A stretch of DNA of 64,000 nucleotides from Piezodorus guildinii (taxonomy: Eukaryota; Arthropoda; Insecta; Hemiptera; Pentatomidae), in contig CM041292.1 of NCBI GenBank assembly GCA_023052935.1, positions 139,576,951 through 139,640,950 of the forward strand. The letters are read 5' to 3'. The notes under the pieces are model-generated. The model did not search any database and had not been told where the DNA came from. It saw only the letters and a program-made list of their open reading frames with translations. Of this stretch, positions 1-9,845 are shown one piece after another. Within the stretch, counting starts at the first letter, position 1; every line of letters starts with the position of its first letter. Both the position numbers and the translations under genes were made by a program.

Positions 1-654
1 ATACCTCTAGAACTGTATTGGTGTATTCTGCAGGAAGCTTCGTCAAGGTTAATCTCATACCTGATGCCTGAGCTCACTCAATTGTTACATACTTAGTAAA
101 TAATCCGAATCAACCTCCACTCCTCTTCACGTTCTTGCTTCAATTAGACTTGTGATAGAAAATAATTTGGATATAGAATAAGTGGTATTTTCGGCTCCAC
201 TCGGCAACTTGCTTTATCCTAAAACTTTGTGTAATAATCATTTTAATCCTCGATAATCAAAGCTATCTATATATTTATCATAAAAATTTTGCAAGTGTTA
301 GTTTTTGTAGAGACATTAAAACCCATAGAATCGGTGCCCAATGATACAATACAATGATTTACGGAAATAAAATGTAAGATGGAAATATAGAGCAAGATCA
401 GTCAGAAGTAAGAATAAGAGAAAGCGCGAATACTACAGATATTCTAATTTAATTGATTAACTTCTATTGAATTCAAATCACGTAGCCACCTAACTACTGT
501 TTCCAGTTCTCTATCAATTAGTCTGGCCTAGAAAAATTATAAAATCAACGGAAAATCGATGACTTTCAGTCCTGAAAATTGGAACAGAACAAACAATAAG
601 ACGTTTGTCATTCTCAATAATCTGGTTAATAACAGTTATTCTGGTTAGTCTTTT
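1..654. other. AT-rich intergenic DNA, nothing recognised
   Basis: I see no open frame with a recognisable domain, no tRNA-like promoter boxes and no obvious repeat. The stretch ends where the first HLE repeat fragment begins. Confidence 0.5.
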
Positions 655-975
655 AGAATGTTCAAAATTAAAGGTACTTTAGAGAAAGAAATTTCTAATA
701 TAGGCCATTTAAGTTTTGTCAGATTATTTAAATCAGAATGAAACTTATATCATGATGCTGGAACATCTCAGGCGTATAGTTATCTTAAATATGAAATTGC
801 AGTTTCGTGCGACTTTTCATTTTGCTAGACTTACAAAACACAAACAGTCCTATTTGGACTCAGGTGACCCTAAAACTTGTATTTCCGTTGAAAACTGGAA
901 TTCAAAAATTTTTACGATCACAATACTCTCCCTTACTATTTACTATTTCATATATATGTAAATGAAAATAAAAAG
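655..975 (+). repeat. HLE repeat, right-half fragment
   Basis: This fragment carries the right half of the HLE family described at 33766-34665. Shared landmarks are AATTAAAGGTACTTTAG at the left, the TTTCCGTTGAAAACTGGAAT block near 880-903 and an AATACT..CCCTTACTAT end. It is diverged and has an in-frame stretch (716-961) whose translation (YLDSGDPK, CISVE, WNSKIFTI) resembles that of another copy at 33776-33958. This probably reflects nucleotide similarity rather than a gene. Confidence 0.8.
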
Positions 976-1330
976 AGAAATTTTTTTAAACATTTTATCC
1001 ATGAATACGCCCATGACTCATTGGCGTTATTTTTGAAGATAAAGAAAAATATATATAGAGTTTTAGAATCAGTAAAGCGCGGTAAACAAATTAAAAAAAA
1101 AAAAAAAAAGCTTGCCTATATATACGCTTTTAACTCAGTTATTTTTAATAGATAGAGTAAACATTAATTAGTGTTTTTTAACCAAAAAACCGTAAATAAT
1201 TATAAAAAAGAGAAAAAAAAATTCTAACTCAGTTATTTTTGCAAATAGAAAAAAAATATGTATATAGTTTTAGAATGAAGCAATTATGATGTAATTCTAT
1301 CAAAACTCTGTTATTATTTAAAATGGATAA
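976..1330 (+). repeat. Interspersed repeat D, left part
   Basis: This stretch shares a long series of blocks with 4780-5110: poly-A-rich runs, GTTATTTTTGAAGAT, AGAATCAGTAAAGCGCG and GATGTAATTC. The matching right-hand portion of the repeat reappears at 2953-3225. The RTE-like fragment at 1340-2535 therefore appears to separate the two halves. The class of repeat D is unknown to me; no coding potential is seen. Confidence 0.65.
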
Positions 1331-1339
1331 AAAAATAAG

Positions 1340-2535
1340 ATAATCTGGAAAACGAGCAAGCAGATTTCCGTCCTGAACGCCAAACCAAGACCATATTTTT
1401 GCTTTGATGATGTTAATAGAGAAAGCCTGGGATCGAAATAAAAGCTTATACCTTGCTTTTCAGGACATTAAAGCTGCGTTTGATTCAGTACCTAGATAGG
1501 AAATATGGAACGCCCTGAGAGTGCCGGATGGTTTGTTTCTCGCTATAAAATCAACATACCAGGCACCAAAGGGCATTGTAAGAATTAACGGTCTCGAGTC
1601 GAAGAGCTTTCCGATGGCAAAAGGAGTAAAGCAGGGGGATAGCCTCAGTCCTCTACTCTTCAACATCTTTATGGATGAAATAATCAAGATTTGTAAGAGG
1701 AGAACAGCAAGAGCAGTGATTGTTCATTGGAATATGAAAACCATACAGGCACAAGTAATGGTGTATGCCGATGACATAGGACTTATTACTGACTCCAACG
1801 TTAAGCTCCAACAAGCCCTAATAGGGTGGAAGCAGAATTAGGACATACAGGTATGATTATTAATGCCAGAAAAAGCAAAATCTTACAAGTGAGACGACAG
1901 TCCGAACAAATCCACATTATGTGCAAAGACGAGGAGCTTGAATTGGTAATGGAGTTCTCCTACCTTGGAACTGTGATAAGCGGAAATAGAAAAATACAAC
2001 CTGAAATATCCCACAGGAAAGGAAAAGCAAAAAATATATACTATTCCATCAGCAACACAGTAGTAGGAAAGAGAGAGGTCAAGAAATATGTCAAGCTCCA
2101 TATATTTAAGGCCGTATACATGCCTGTTTTACTGTACGGAACTGGGTTCCTCCGGACAACAAATGGAGCCGTATAACAGCTGCAGAAATGAAATACTTGC
2201 GCAGAGTGGCTTCCCAAACCCGCAGGGATAGGATCAGGAATGAAACAATAAGGAAAGAATTAAACATTCCTGCAATATAGGAGACCCTGGAGAAGAGACA
2301 GTTAGGGCGGTACGGGCATGTGTGTAGGATGAGCCAGGATTATGACCCACGCAAATTTATGGAGGCAAAACCAGTTGGCACTAGATCTAGAGGAAGGCCT
2401 AGGCTTAGCTACGATGGCTACATTACCAAGTTGGGGCAAGCGAGAGGCAAGACACTGCAGGAGATGAAGACGCTTGTAGGAGACAGAGAGAGATGGAGAT
2501 CCTGGGTGGGACTATCTCCACGCTGAAAGGCAGAA
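1340..2535 (+). pseudogene. RTE-like non-LTR reverse transcriptase, decayed 3' part
   Basis: This is the 3' half of the RT-bearing ORF of a non-LTR retrotransposon, spread over three frames. It begins with ADFRPERQTK and continues with FQDIKAAFDSVPR, KGVKQGDSLSPLLFNIFMD and the catalytic YADD at 1764-1775. The frame then shifts near 1830, and the thumb-type segment FSYLGTVISG and the segment KYLRRVASQTRRDR follow. The C-terminal tail has GRYGHVCRM and RSRGRPRLSY before W-rich residues and a stop near 2525. A GAAGAAGAAG run follows. The tail with a GRPR motif is typical of the endonuclease-RT proteins of the RTE and related clades of arthropods. The upstream endonuclease is absent and several stops are present, so the copy is dead. 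Clade assignment is by eye only. Confidence 0.8.
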
Positions 2536-2952
2536 GGAGAGAGCTAAAGAAGAAGAAGAAGAGAAAAATCTAAAATATTTTCGAGATCAAGACAAAAAAA
2601 TCTTATATGATCAAGCTACAACTTATGAGAGATGATTTCCTGATAACTCGGTTGTTATTGATGATAAAGAAAAATTTAAGGTGTTCTAGAATTTGATAAT
2701 TTTATTTGAATAATTTGAACGTAAATCGAAAGAAAACAAAATAGCCACGAAGTCTAGTATTAATGCTTTTGGTTTATTATTTTCAATAATGAACTTTTGT
2801 AATCCACCATAAAAAAATTACACCCTGAAAATTTACGGGCTTACGTTTCAAGATACATAAAACCTAAATAACGAATTAAAACAAAACAGTTTGTCCTTAA
2901 TTCATAAATAAATAAATACCATACCAAAAAGCAAATTTTTTAAATTAGGAGG
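2536..2952. other. AT-rich spacer, nothing firm recognised
   Basis: The stretch contains one block (GTTATTGATGATAAAGAAAA) that echoes repeat D, and is otherwise unrecognised AT-rich DNA. Confidence 0.4.
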
Positions 2953-3225
2953 AAATTCAAATTTGGATCTGCTGCTCAACTTCGCTGAGTTGCTACAGTA
3001 CACAGTATATCATTTAATCTCTATATATAATTAATAAACATAATTAAATTTCCTATAAAGAATCATTGAAATTGGTTCGGAATCAGCAACGATATAGCGT
3101 TTTGAAATTAGCAGTAGTGATGTGTTATTTTCCTTTAAAATATTTATTACTTTTCATAGTAGTTAATTACCCATAAACAGATATATAAACAGTTAAACCC
3201 TAATATAGTTATTTGGAAATAATAA
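2953..3225 (+). repeat. Interspersed repeat D, right part
   Basis: This matches 5100-5300 block by block: AATTAAATTTCCTA, GAATCATTGAAATTG, ATTAGCAGTAGTGATG and ATATAAACAGTTA. With 976-1330 it makes up a D copy split by the RT fragment. A further small D piece (CTTAACTTTGCTGAGTTGCT) lies at 21576-21690. Confidence 0.65.
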
Positions 3226-4108
3226 ACCATTGTGCAATAATTTGCACCGTTTTTATAGAATATTACGGAAAAATTTTAAATTGTCAATATTAAAAAAAAA
3301 AAAAAAAGACAAATTTAATTCCAGTGTTCCAATAACGAAGGCTTGTTTTGATTAAATCGTTTCAATCGCCATTTAATAAGAGATTATATCGGTGCTGAAG
3401 AAAGATGGCCAATAGGACTGTTCCAATTACAGCCCGTTTCATTCTCATCTGTTATATAAGCTACCCCTCAGAAAAATGTTATAAACTTTTAATTTTTCGG
3501 TGTCGTTTTTTTGTAATATCTTTAATGATTCAATTTTTTTATTTGTTTATATGAGTTTAGGATCATTTAATCGTTTTGGCCATGACCATAAATTGTAGGG
3601 TACATAGTTGAGGATTACTTTTTGCGACACCAAGAAATAGTGTTTTCTTTTTTTTATTCATTATCGTTCATGATCAAATTGATACATTTAATCCAATCAT
3701 GAACAAATACTAGGTTGAGTATACACTCGTTTTCATTCTGAAATAATAGATCTGCTACTTCAAAACATAAAACAATTTATAATAATAATAATATTTTTAC
3801 CGATTAAAATAACTTATTGCTATACTATTTATGAGTGATCTATATCATCAGTTTTAGTGATTATTTGAAAAAATATAATTTCATTAATGTAAGATTTTAA
3901 AGGCATTTTTATATTTATTTATTTAAATTTACCATTGTATTATAATAATAAAACTATCTGTTAATAAAACTGTATTATAATAATAAAACTAGTAGATATG
4001 CCATAAAAAAGTATGGGACTTGATAAAGGATCTACCCATTGGAAGCACTTTAGTTAACGGTTATTAGAAAAAGAAAAGTTTTCTAAATATATTTTTATTT
4101 ATTTTATT
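3226..4108. other. AT-rich DNA, nothing recognised
   Basis: No supported coding, RNA or mobile feature is seen. There are only short A/T runs and a small TTATAATAATAAAACT direct duplication near 3938-3990. Confidence 0.4.
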
Positions 4109-4382
4109 GAGGATTTATGGTCGACTTTATCATAGGTACAAATATTCGGGAGTCAGTCGAGTAAAAAATATAATAATTTTGCCGACGTTTCGGCTCTAAC
4201 ATGTCAGCCATCATCAAGGCATTAGTGTGTTATGTCAAGGATAAACTGGTGAGTATTCAAGAGTTGAATTCTACATGGCCTTCTTATGCCCTGATGATGG
4301 CTCACATGATTGAGCCGAAACTTCGTCAAAATTAAAATATTTTTCACGAGACTGACTTCCGATTATTTCTACCTATGATACA
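4109..4382. mobile_element. Palindromic element with hammerhead-like core, copy 1
   Basis: This is an imperfect inverted repeat. Outer arms match between CATAGGTAC..GGGAGTCAGTC on the left and its complement before TACCTATG on the right. Inner arms carry GCCGACGTTTCGGCTC and its complement. On the plus strand, 4291-4327 reads CTGATGA, one extra base, GGCTCA-loop-TGAGCC, then GAAAC and CGTC. This follows the order of a hammerhead ribozyme core (CUGANGA, helix II, GAAA, then a UH cleavage site). The left extension GAGGA..TATGGTCGACT is shared, inverted, with the right extension of the copy at 22761-23039, so both belong to one family. No protein is encoded. Ribozyme activity is an inference. 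Confidence 0.6.
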
Positions 4383-4779
4383 TATTTTTTAATGCTGTCA
4401 ATATAAAGTATACTGAAATCTTCTTATGAGTTAACTATTCATGGAAGTCATGTTTTATGCAACCAGTGTTGATAGACAGACCCCTCCTTCTTCCTATAAG
4501 TCGTAAAAGCCGTATACATTTTTTATATTAAATTACTTGCCTTCATCTTTCTATTTCAAACGTCAAATTAATTTTTAAAGAAATAAAATTTAGAATACAT
4601 TTTAATATTTCATGTAGGAAATCCCTCCATATGCATAACAAAACCTGGCCTATTCTTCAAGATTATCTTAGCTTGAAATGAACTAAACCACAAACACATT
4701 CGGTAATTGAGACCAGTCTGTGGATAAATAAGGTATTGGAGTGCTGACGATAAGAGTATACCGTATAACAAAAAAAAAA
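4383..4779. other. AT-rich spacer, nothing recognised
   Basis: I see no feature in this stretch. Confidence 0.4.
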
Positions 4780-5310
4780 AAATAAAGGATAAAGGAAAAA
4801 AAAATTAAGTCTTGCCTATATTTAAGCTAGTAACCGCGTTATTTTCGAAGATAGAGAAAAAAATTATTTTTTATTAAAAAAAACCCGCGAATAATCATAA
4901 AAAATAGAAAAAAGAAAAGAAAAAAAAATGAAATTTCATTCATATATACGTCCATAACTCTGTTGTTTTTGAAGATCGAGAAAAATATGTAGAGAGTTTC
5001 AGAATCAGTAAAGCGCGATAAAAAAAAAAACAATAAAAAAAAAATATATATATATATATATCTGTATATTGAAGACACAAATTGGGATGTGATTCCACCA
5101 AAACTCCTAATTAATAAATAAATATCAAAATTAAATTTCCTACAAAACGAAAGAAGAATCATTGAAATTGATTCAGAACTTGCAGAGATATTGTATTTAG
5201 AAATTAACAGTGGTGATATACCATTTTCCTGCGGATTATTTATTGCTTTTTATTTTAGCTAATTCCCTTTTAACAGCTATATAAACAGTTATGCCTTAAT
5301 ATATACTTTT
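4780..5310 (+). repeat. Interspersed repeat D, uninterrupted copy
   Basis: This is a contiguous copy of the repeat that is split at 976-1330 and 2953-3225. It includes purine-rich A runs, AGAATCAGTAAAGCGCG, a short (TA)n tract at 5046-5062 and the right block ending in ATATAAACAGTTA. It is non-coding; the open frame on the minus strand here is low-complexity and not a gene. Confidence 0.65.
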
Positions 5311-6249
5311 AATTATAATTAATGACGATACTTACGTTTTTACGAATTGAAGGTATAAGAAATAGATGAAAAATGATTGTGACTAAGTCATGAAAAAGGT
5401 GAGGGAGCATCCTGTGTACACAAAACCGCTTGTGTTGGAAGATTAATTAACATATAATGTACTAATAATTTTCCTCGAGTTTGCGGGAGCTGTTTTGGAA
5501 GGCTTCAAACGTTTTTAGCGCACGATCTATGGATAAGAAGAAAACATACTAAAAAGGATTGATAATTATACACATTTAGATCTGTATAAAATAAACTTTT
5601 TATCCATACTTAAAAATGCAGATGCATATAAAGTTTGAAAATATAATTTGGAATTAAACATAACAGTTACATTGTTTATATGTTATTTAAATTTTCTGGC
5701 ACACGTGTTAGTGGAGACATGTTTTATGATATACAGGTTGTCTAGCAAATTAGCTCAAAGAGATTCCCTGACTTTTCCATATTGTAAGGAGTCTTTTACT
5801 TGGTCAAATCTCGGTGTAAATAAACAAAACAAAGGATAATTATAATTAATATGGTTTACTGGATTAAAAATATATATAATGACTAATTACTTTATGATAA
5901 GATTTAACTATATCTACCCGACACCAGCTGAAATTGTAGTTGTTTCAGTTGTCTTACCAATGAATTAAAATGAACTTGAATACTGCTATTAGTTATAATC
6001 AATATTTACTAATCTGACTACAAATTTATTTACAATCAATATATCTATATAAACTTTGATAGCTTTCCTTGAATCTCTTTTCCCGATTTGACCTAGACAC
6101 CCTGATATAGAATCATTTCGAAATTCAAATAGATCTGTATATATTCTTCATATTCATTAAAAGAAACATTTATTTTTTATAAAATTATTATTTATCTCCT
6201 ATTAAAAGTCGTTTTATTTTAAATCGCTAACAGATTTTTTCTTTCACAT
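5311..6249. other. AT-rich DNA, nothing recognised
   Basis: Only a short chance open frame is present (5648-5839), with no family signature, and no repeat that I can match elsewhere in the window. Confidence 0.4.
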
Positions 6250-6325
6250 ATGGAAAAGTATTGCGATTGTAAAAATTTTCGAATTCTAGTTTTCGACGGA
6301 ATATACGTTTTAGGGTTCCGTTTAG
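6250..6325 (-). repeat. HLE repeat, terminal fragment
   Basis: AAAGTATTGCGATTGTAAAA through CGTTTTAGGGTTCC matches the right-terminal part of the HLE family read on the minus strand (compare 33800-33870). It lies immediately left of the LTR retrotransposon, which probably inserted in or beside it. Confidence 0.7.
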
Positions 6326-6341
6326 GGGGAGGGGGAGGGAC

Positions 6342-6569
6342 AGTTAAGGTACAAAACCCTACATCCCTGAATCAGCACTTTCCCCCTCCTTCTAGTATTG
6401 TATAAATATCCCTTCTAGAGATGTAACCATTCATTCTAGCCACTCTAGCCATTCAAGTAGATCTAGTTAGTAGTTTAGTTCTTTGTAAATAGTAGTGTAG
6501 TGCTTGTAACAGTTTGTTTTTACCAATAAAGTTTTTTTTAAGTTCATCGAGCGGTTAAGTTCTTTATCT
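6342..6569 (+). repeat. 5' LTR of errantivirus-like retrotransposon
   Basis: This 228-bp direct repeat matches 12138-12365 with no difference that I can find. It starts AGTTAAGG, an errantivirus-style AGT start, and ends TTTATCT. Promoter elements are visible: TATAAATA at 6401-6408 and a likely start site about 30 bp downstream. A polyadenylation signal AATAAA lies at 6525-6530, so the U3, R and U5 order is plausible. Apparent identity of the LTRs indicates a recent insertion. I do not see a convincing target-site duplication: the left flank ends GGGAC and the right flank begins GACCC. Confidence 0.9.
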
Positions 6570-6586
6570 GGCGCCCGAACAGGTAC
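6569..6586 (+). other. Primer binding site, tRNA-Lys type
   Basis: TGGCGCCCGAACAGG directly follows, or overlaps by one base, the end of the 5' LTR. The sequence is complementary to the 3' end of a tRNA-Lys (UUU type), the same primer class used by lentiviruses and several insect elements. It would prime minus-strand DNA synthesis. Confidence 0.85.
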
Positions 6587-6866
6587 CCTATCAGCCTCAG
6601 GTCAGTAAAGGTGACGAAATTTTCCTGAAGATCAAGAAAAATCGACGAAATATCTCAACAGATTTTGGATCTACTCAGCGAAGACAGCCTTGAACGGAAA
6701 CTCAAGAAAGACCGACGAAATAGTCTATTGATAACAGGTCTTGGAGTAAACCACCTGAAGTTTGTGTTTTTACACTTCAATAGGGTCGAGACAAATTTGA
6801 TAGAACTCCGCAGAACTGAGAAAAAACTTGAGGTACATATTAGTTTAAGATTTATTTTTTGTATGT

Positions 6867-8186
6867 ATGCCTAAGGATAAGAAAAATATAGTTAGGTTAG
6901 ATATAAGTGAAATTACAGACCAATTAAGCAACTTATTAATTAAGAATAAAAATACTGATTTAACAAAAAATATGGCTACCATTTCATATTCTATGACAAA
7001 AGAGGATTACGATCATATCCCAACTTATGATGGCAATCCTGAAGATTTAATCTTTTTTGTAAAATCTGTTAAAGCAGTATATGATACAGTATGTAGTGAA
7101 AATAACTCTTTAAGATTACAAAATCATGCCCGGCTTCTTAGTAAAGTAACATCAAGATTAGTAGGTAATGCTAGGCATTGTTTATTAACAAATACATTTA
7201 TAAATGTTTCAGAACTTTTAGATCATTTACAAAAGAATTTTAAAGACTCTAGAACAGTTGAACAACTGAAACTAGAATTATTAAATATTAAAGCAGGACC
7301 AAAAGAACACCCTATTTCATTTATCGATAGGATAGCACACATTAGAGCCTTAATATTCTCTAGAATTTCCCTAGACGATGAAATTATAAATAAGGACACA
7401 GTTATGAAATTACAAGATCGGGAAATCAACTATCATATTAAAGCAAATTTACACCCACAACTTTGTGATTTCCTAAATCACTTGAGACTTTCAGATATAG
7501 ACGATATTAGAAATGCTATTCAAAATGACTGTTCTTTTATTTTAGAAAGACTATACGGACATCAAAATAATTTCACACCAAAAAATAACTTTAGATATAA
7601 AAATAATAAACATTTTAAACCAAACAATAATTTTAACTATAATCACAATTATAATCATAATTATAACCGAAATCCTTATCACAATTATCATAATCAAAAT
7701 CTTCATAATAATTATAACCAAACTCCTTATTTTAATTCTAATCTTAATCCTAATTATAACTTTAATCCAAATCATAATCCTAATTTTAATTTTAATTCAA
7801 ACCCTAATTTTAATTCTAATTTTTATTCAAACTCTAATTTTAATTCAAACCCTAACCCTGAGCCAACTCCCAATTATAGTCAAAATCAAACTAGTAGAGA
7901 CTCGGGCCAAAATAGGCGTTTTAATCAACTAAACACTAATAATTTCACAGGTTTTAACTGGGATCAACAGAGGCAGAAGACGCCTTTTCCCACGGGCCCT
8001 TTTAAACCCGACTCAGCAAATACAGTGTCTATGAGAACTGTTAGGTCAGATAACGCGCCTGTCCACCACGTAACACAAGACGACGGTGAGATAAGCGACA
8101 TAAGACAACAGCTTGGAGCATTATCTCAACGGTTCGATAATTTTTTAGGGGTCAGTCCACCGGACACATCCCCGAATATCCCTTAA
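6867..8186 (+). CDS. gag: Gag of errantivirus-like element
   Basis: This 439-residue frame sits about 300 bases after the primer binding site, the usual place for gag in Ty3/gypsy elements. Residues 1-230 are a helix-rich capsid-like domain, with a Gag-like run around HPISFIDRIAHIRA. Residues 230-345 are a low-complexity Asn/Tyr/Phe/Pro nucleocapsid-like segment made of NPNFNSN-type repeats. There is no CCHC knuckle, which is common for errantivirus Gag. The role would be to assemble the particle and package RNA. The frame is intact from ATG to stop. Its last 45 codons overlap the -1 frame of the protease and contain a heptamer slip site. Intact gag contrasts with the broken pol and env. Confidence 0.85.
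   Translation: MPKDKKNIVRLDISEITDQLSNLLIKNKNTDLTKNMATISYSMTKEDYDHIPTYDGNPEDLIFFVKSVKAVYDTVCSENNSLRLQNHARLLSKVTSRLVGNARHCLLTNTFINVSELLDHLQKNFKDSRTVEQLKLELLNIKAGPKEHPISFIDRIAHIRALIFSRISLDDEIINKDTVMKLQDREINYHIKANLHPQLCDFLNHLRLSDIDDIRNAIQNDCSFILERLYGHQNNFTPKNNFRYKNNKHFKPNNNFNYNHNYNHNYNRNPYHNYHNQNLHNNYNQTPYFNSNLNPNYNFNPNHNPNFNFNSNPNFNSNFYSNSNFNSNPNPEPTPNYSQNQTSRDSGQNRRFNQLNTNNFTGFNWDQQRQKTPFPTGPFKPDSANTVSMRTVRSDNAPVHHVTQDDGEISDIRQQLGALSQRFDNFLGVSPPDTSPNIP
8141..8173 (+). promoter_or_regulatory. Programmed -1 frameshift site (slip site plus hairpin)
   Basis: The heptamer TTTTTTA lies at 8141-8147 in the correct phase for gag (T TTT TTA), the same class of slip site as U UUU UUA in lentiviruses. 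Seven bases on, GTCC (8155-8158) pairs with GGAC (8162-8165) around a three-base loop. An outer GGGG (8148-8151) can pair with CCCC (8170-8173). A -1 shift leads into the open protease frame. Efficiency is not known from sequence. Confidence 0.65.
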
Positions 8187-8187
8187 A

Positions 8188-8560
8188 TTTTACTGAACAA
8201 TTACCACAATTTAAAGATTTCTTAGGACAAACTTGGCTTATTGATACCGGCGCTCTAAAAAATTACATTAATCCAAGTTCCGTACCCGAGGGAACTGAAA
8301 TAAACTCGGAAGAATTTTTTGTCAAATCTCCTACCGGACGCGAAAAGGGCAATAATACAGCATTAATTGACCTTGCTCCAAATCTGGGACTAGACAATCA
8401 ATTTTTAGTTAAGTTTTATATACTACCTGTTAGTAATAATTGTGATATACTATTAGGTTATGAAACAATGAAAGCTTTAGATATTAATATATTTAGTAGA
8501 AAAGAAAAAGTTTTTTTGTTAGATGGAAAACTGACAATGAATAATAATGGTTCTCTTGAG
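8188..8560 (+). CDS. Retroviral-type aspartic protease domain (start of pol)
   Basis: The domain lies in the -1 frame relative to gag, so it would be made as a Gag-Pol fusion through the frameshift site. The catalytic triad is visible as WLIDTGALKN, with GAT ACC GGC at 8243-8251. The distal pepsin-family motif ILLGYETMKALD appears around 8447-8480. Spacing and order fit a retropepsin that would cleave Gag and Gag-Pol. The reading frame runs on without a stop into the Asn/Lys-rich stretch that follows. In an intact element, reverse transcriptase would come next; here it does not. Confidence 0.75.
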
Positions 8561-9175
8561 TATGTTGATACTTATAATGAAATTACTTATAATTCTAATA
8601 ATAATGATAATGATGAAATTAATACTATTAATAATAAACATAAAAATGATGGAATTAAAAATGCTATTCAAACTAATAATAAAGTAAAATATAGCACTCC
8701 TAAAGATAAGTTTAATGATAATAATAAAAATAATATTGATACTAATTCTTATAAATTTAATGAAATTAAAGATCTCATTCGCCATGAGCATATAGATAAT
8801 GAGCATCTTAATAACGATAGTAGGAATAAGTTAACTCGAATAGTAGCCGAAAACGGTGAAAAAATAAAAAAAGATTTAAAAACAGAAATAGATATTCAAA
8901 AAAGTGATATAAAAGAGTATAAAATAGAAAAAGAAGCAGAATGTTTAATAAATAAAATTGAAGATAATATGAGTACTATTGTGTCAAGTAACTCATGTGA
9001 AACTAATGTGATAATAGATCAATTAATAAGAAAGAAAAATAACTTAGAATTTAAAAATTTGAATGATTTAGAAAATAATTTCAGTGATAATTTTTGTTGT
9101 AAAGATTACAAAGAATATTTGATTCTAGTATTAAAGCGTAGATATTTAAATTTCAAATATAGGAGAAAAAATTAG
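8561..9175 (+). CDS. Asn/Lys-rich extension of the protease frame, unknown function
   Basis: About 200 codons continue in the protease frame to a stop at 9173-9175. Composition is dominated by Asn, Lys, Asp, Glu and Ile, with repeated N-rich runs and then charged helical stretches such as EKIKKDLKTEI and a Cys-containing end (DNFCCKDYK). There are no RT motifs (no LPQG, no Y-x-DD) although this is where RT should begin. It may be unrelated sequence captured during deletion of RT and RNase H, or fast-evolving linker. An open frame this long in such AT-rich DNA is notable. I cannot assign a function. Confidence 0.5.
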   Translation, partial: YVDTYNEITYNSNNNDNDEINTINNKHKNDGIKNAIQTNNKVKYSTPKDKFNDNNKNNIDTNSYKFNEIKDLIRHEHIDNEHLNNDSRNKLTRIVAENGEKIKKDLKTEIDIQKSDIKEYKIEKEAECLINKIEDNMSTIVSSNSCETNVIIDQLIRKKNNLEFKNLNDLENNFSDNFCCKDYKEYLILVLKRRYLNFKYRRKN

Positions 9176-9845
9176 AAAGGGATTATGGATTGTTTATAAT
9201 TGATTTACTACAAAGGCTTTTGATGGGATTAGTGTTTATTGCTAATACCACATTATTGAAACCTTATTGTAAAATTAAAATAAATTACCAATATTTAATA
9301 GGTTATGATTATTTAAATCGATTTAATGAGAAAACATTTAATTGAACTTATATTTTATTACAGATAAAATTTGGTAGAGCCAATTCAGAAAAACTTTATT
9401 TTATTTTGATATTTTCAAACAGTCAATTTTTACATTGTTGTTATATGTCAATTCTTATAAGTCAAAAAATTAATAATTAGTCATAACATTTATTTTAAAA
9501 AATAGCCACTGGATCATAAAAAAAAAAAATAAAATATTGTTGACATTGTAACATATTGTTACCTAAGAATAATTTAAAAATTTAACTATTATTAAGAGTC
9601 TGTTATACTCTTGTTATTATATTTCGTGTTTAATAATTTATGTTTAGTGTTTCTTTATAATTTGTTCTATATTTAGTACTATATTAGTTTAAAAAAAAAA
9701 AATGAAATAAAAATAAATAAATAAAACATAATATATCAATTTTGATTTCATGTAAGAATATTACAAATGTTTACTGGTATACCAAATACTCAAAAAATGT
9801 TCAGTATTATACTGAGTAAATAACATTTATGATAAAAATATTATA
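9176..9845 (+). other. AT-rich internal region of the element; RT and RNase H missing
   Basis: This gap between the protease extension and the integrase remains is full of stops. I find no reverse transcriptase or RNase H signature in any frame. An intact errantivirus would hold more than 1.5 kb of RT-RNase H and the integrase N-terminus here. The stretch is internal to the two matching LTRs, so the loss pre-dates or accompanied the last transposition. Confidence 0.6.

Noticed and set aside
4839..5162. 107-codon minus-strand frame rich in Phe, Leu and Ile
   Set aside because: It is the complement of A-rich repeat D and is pure low complexity.
7223..7775. Minus-strand open frames across gag
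   Set aside because: They are antisense shadows of the gag frame, one of them purely Ile/Met/Val-rich because it mirrors the Asn repeat.
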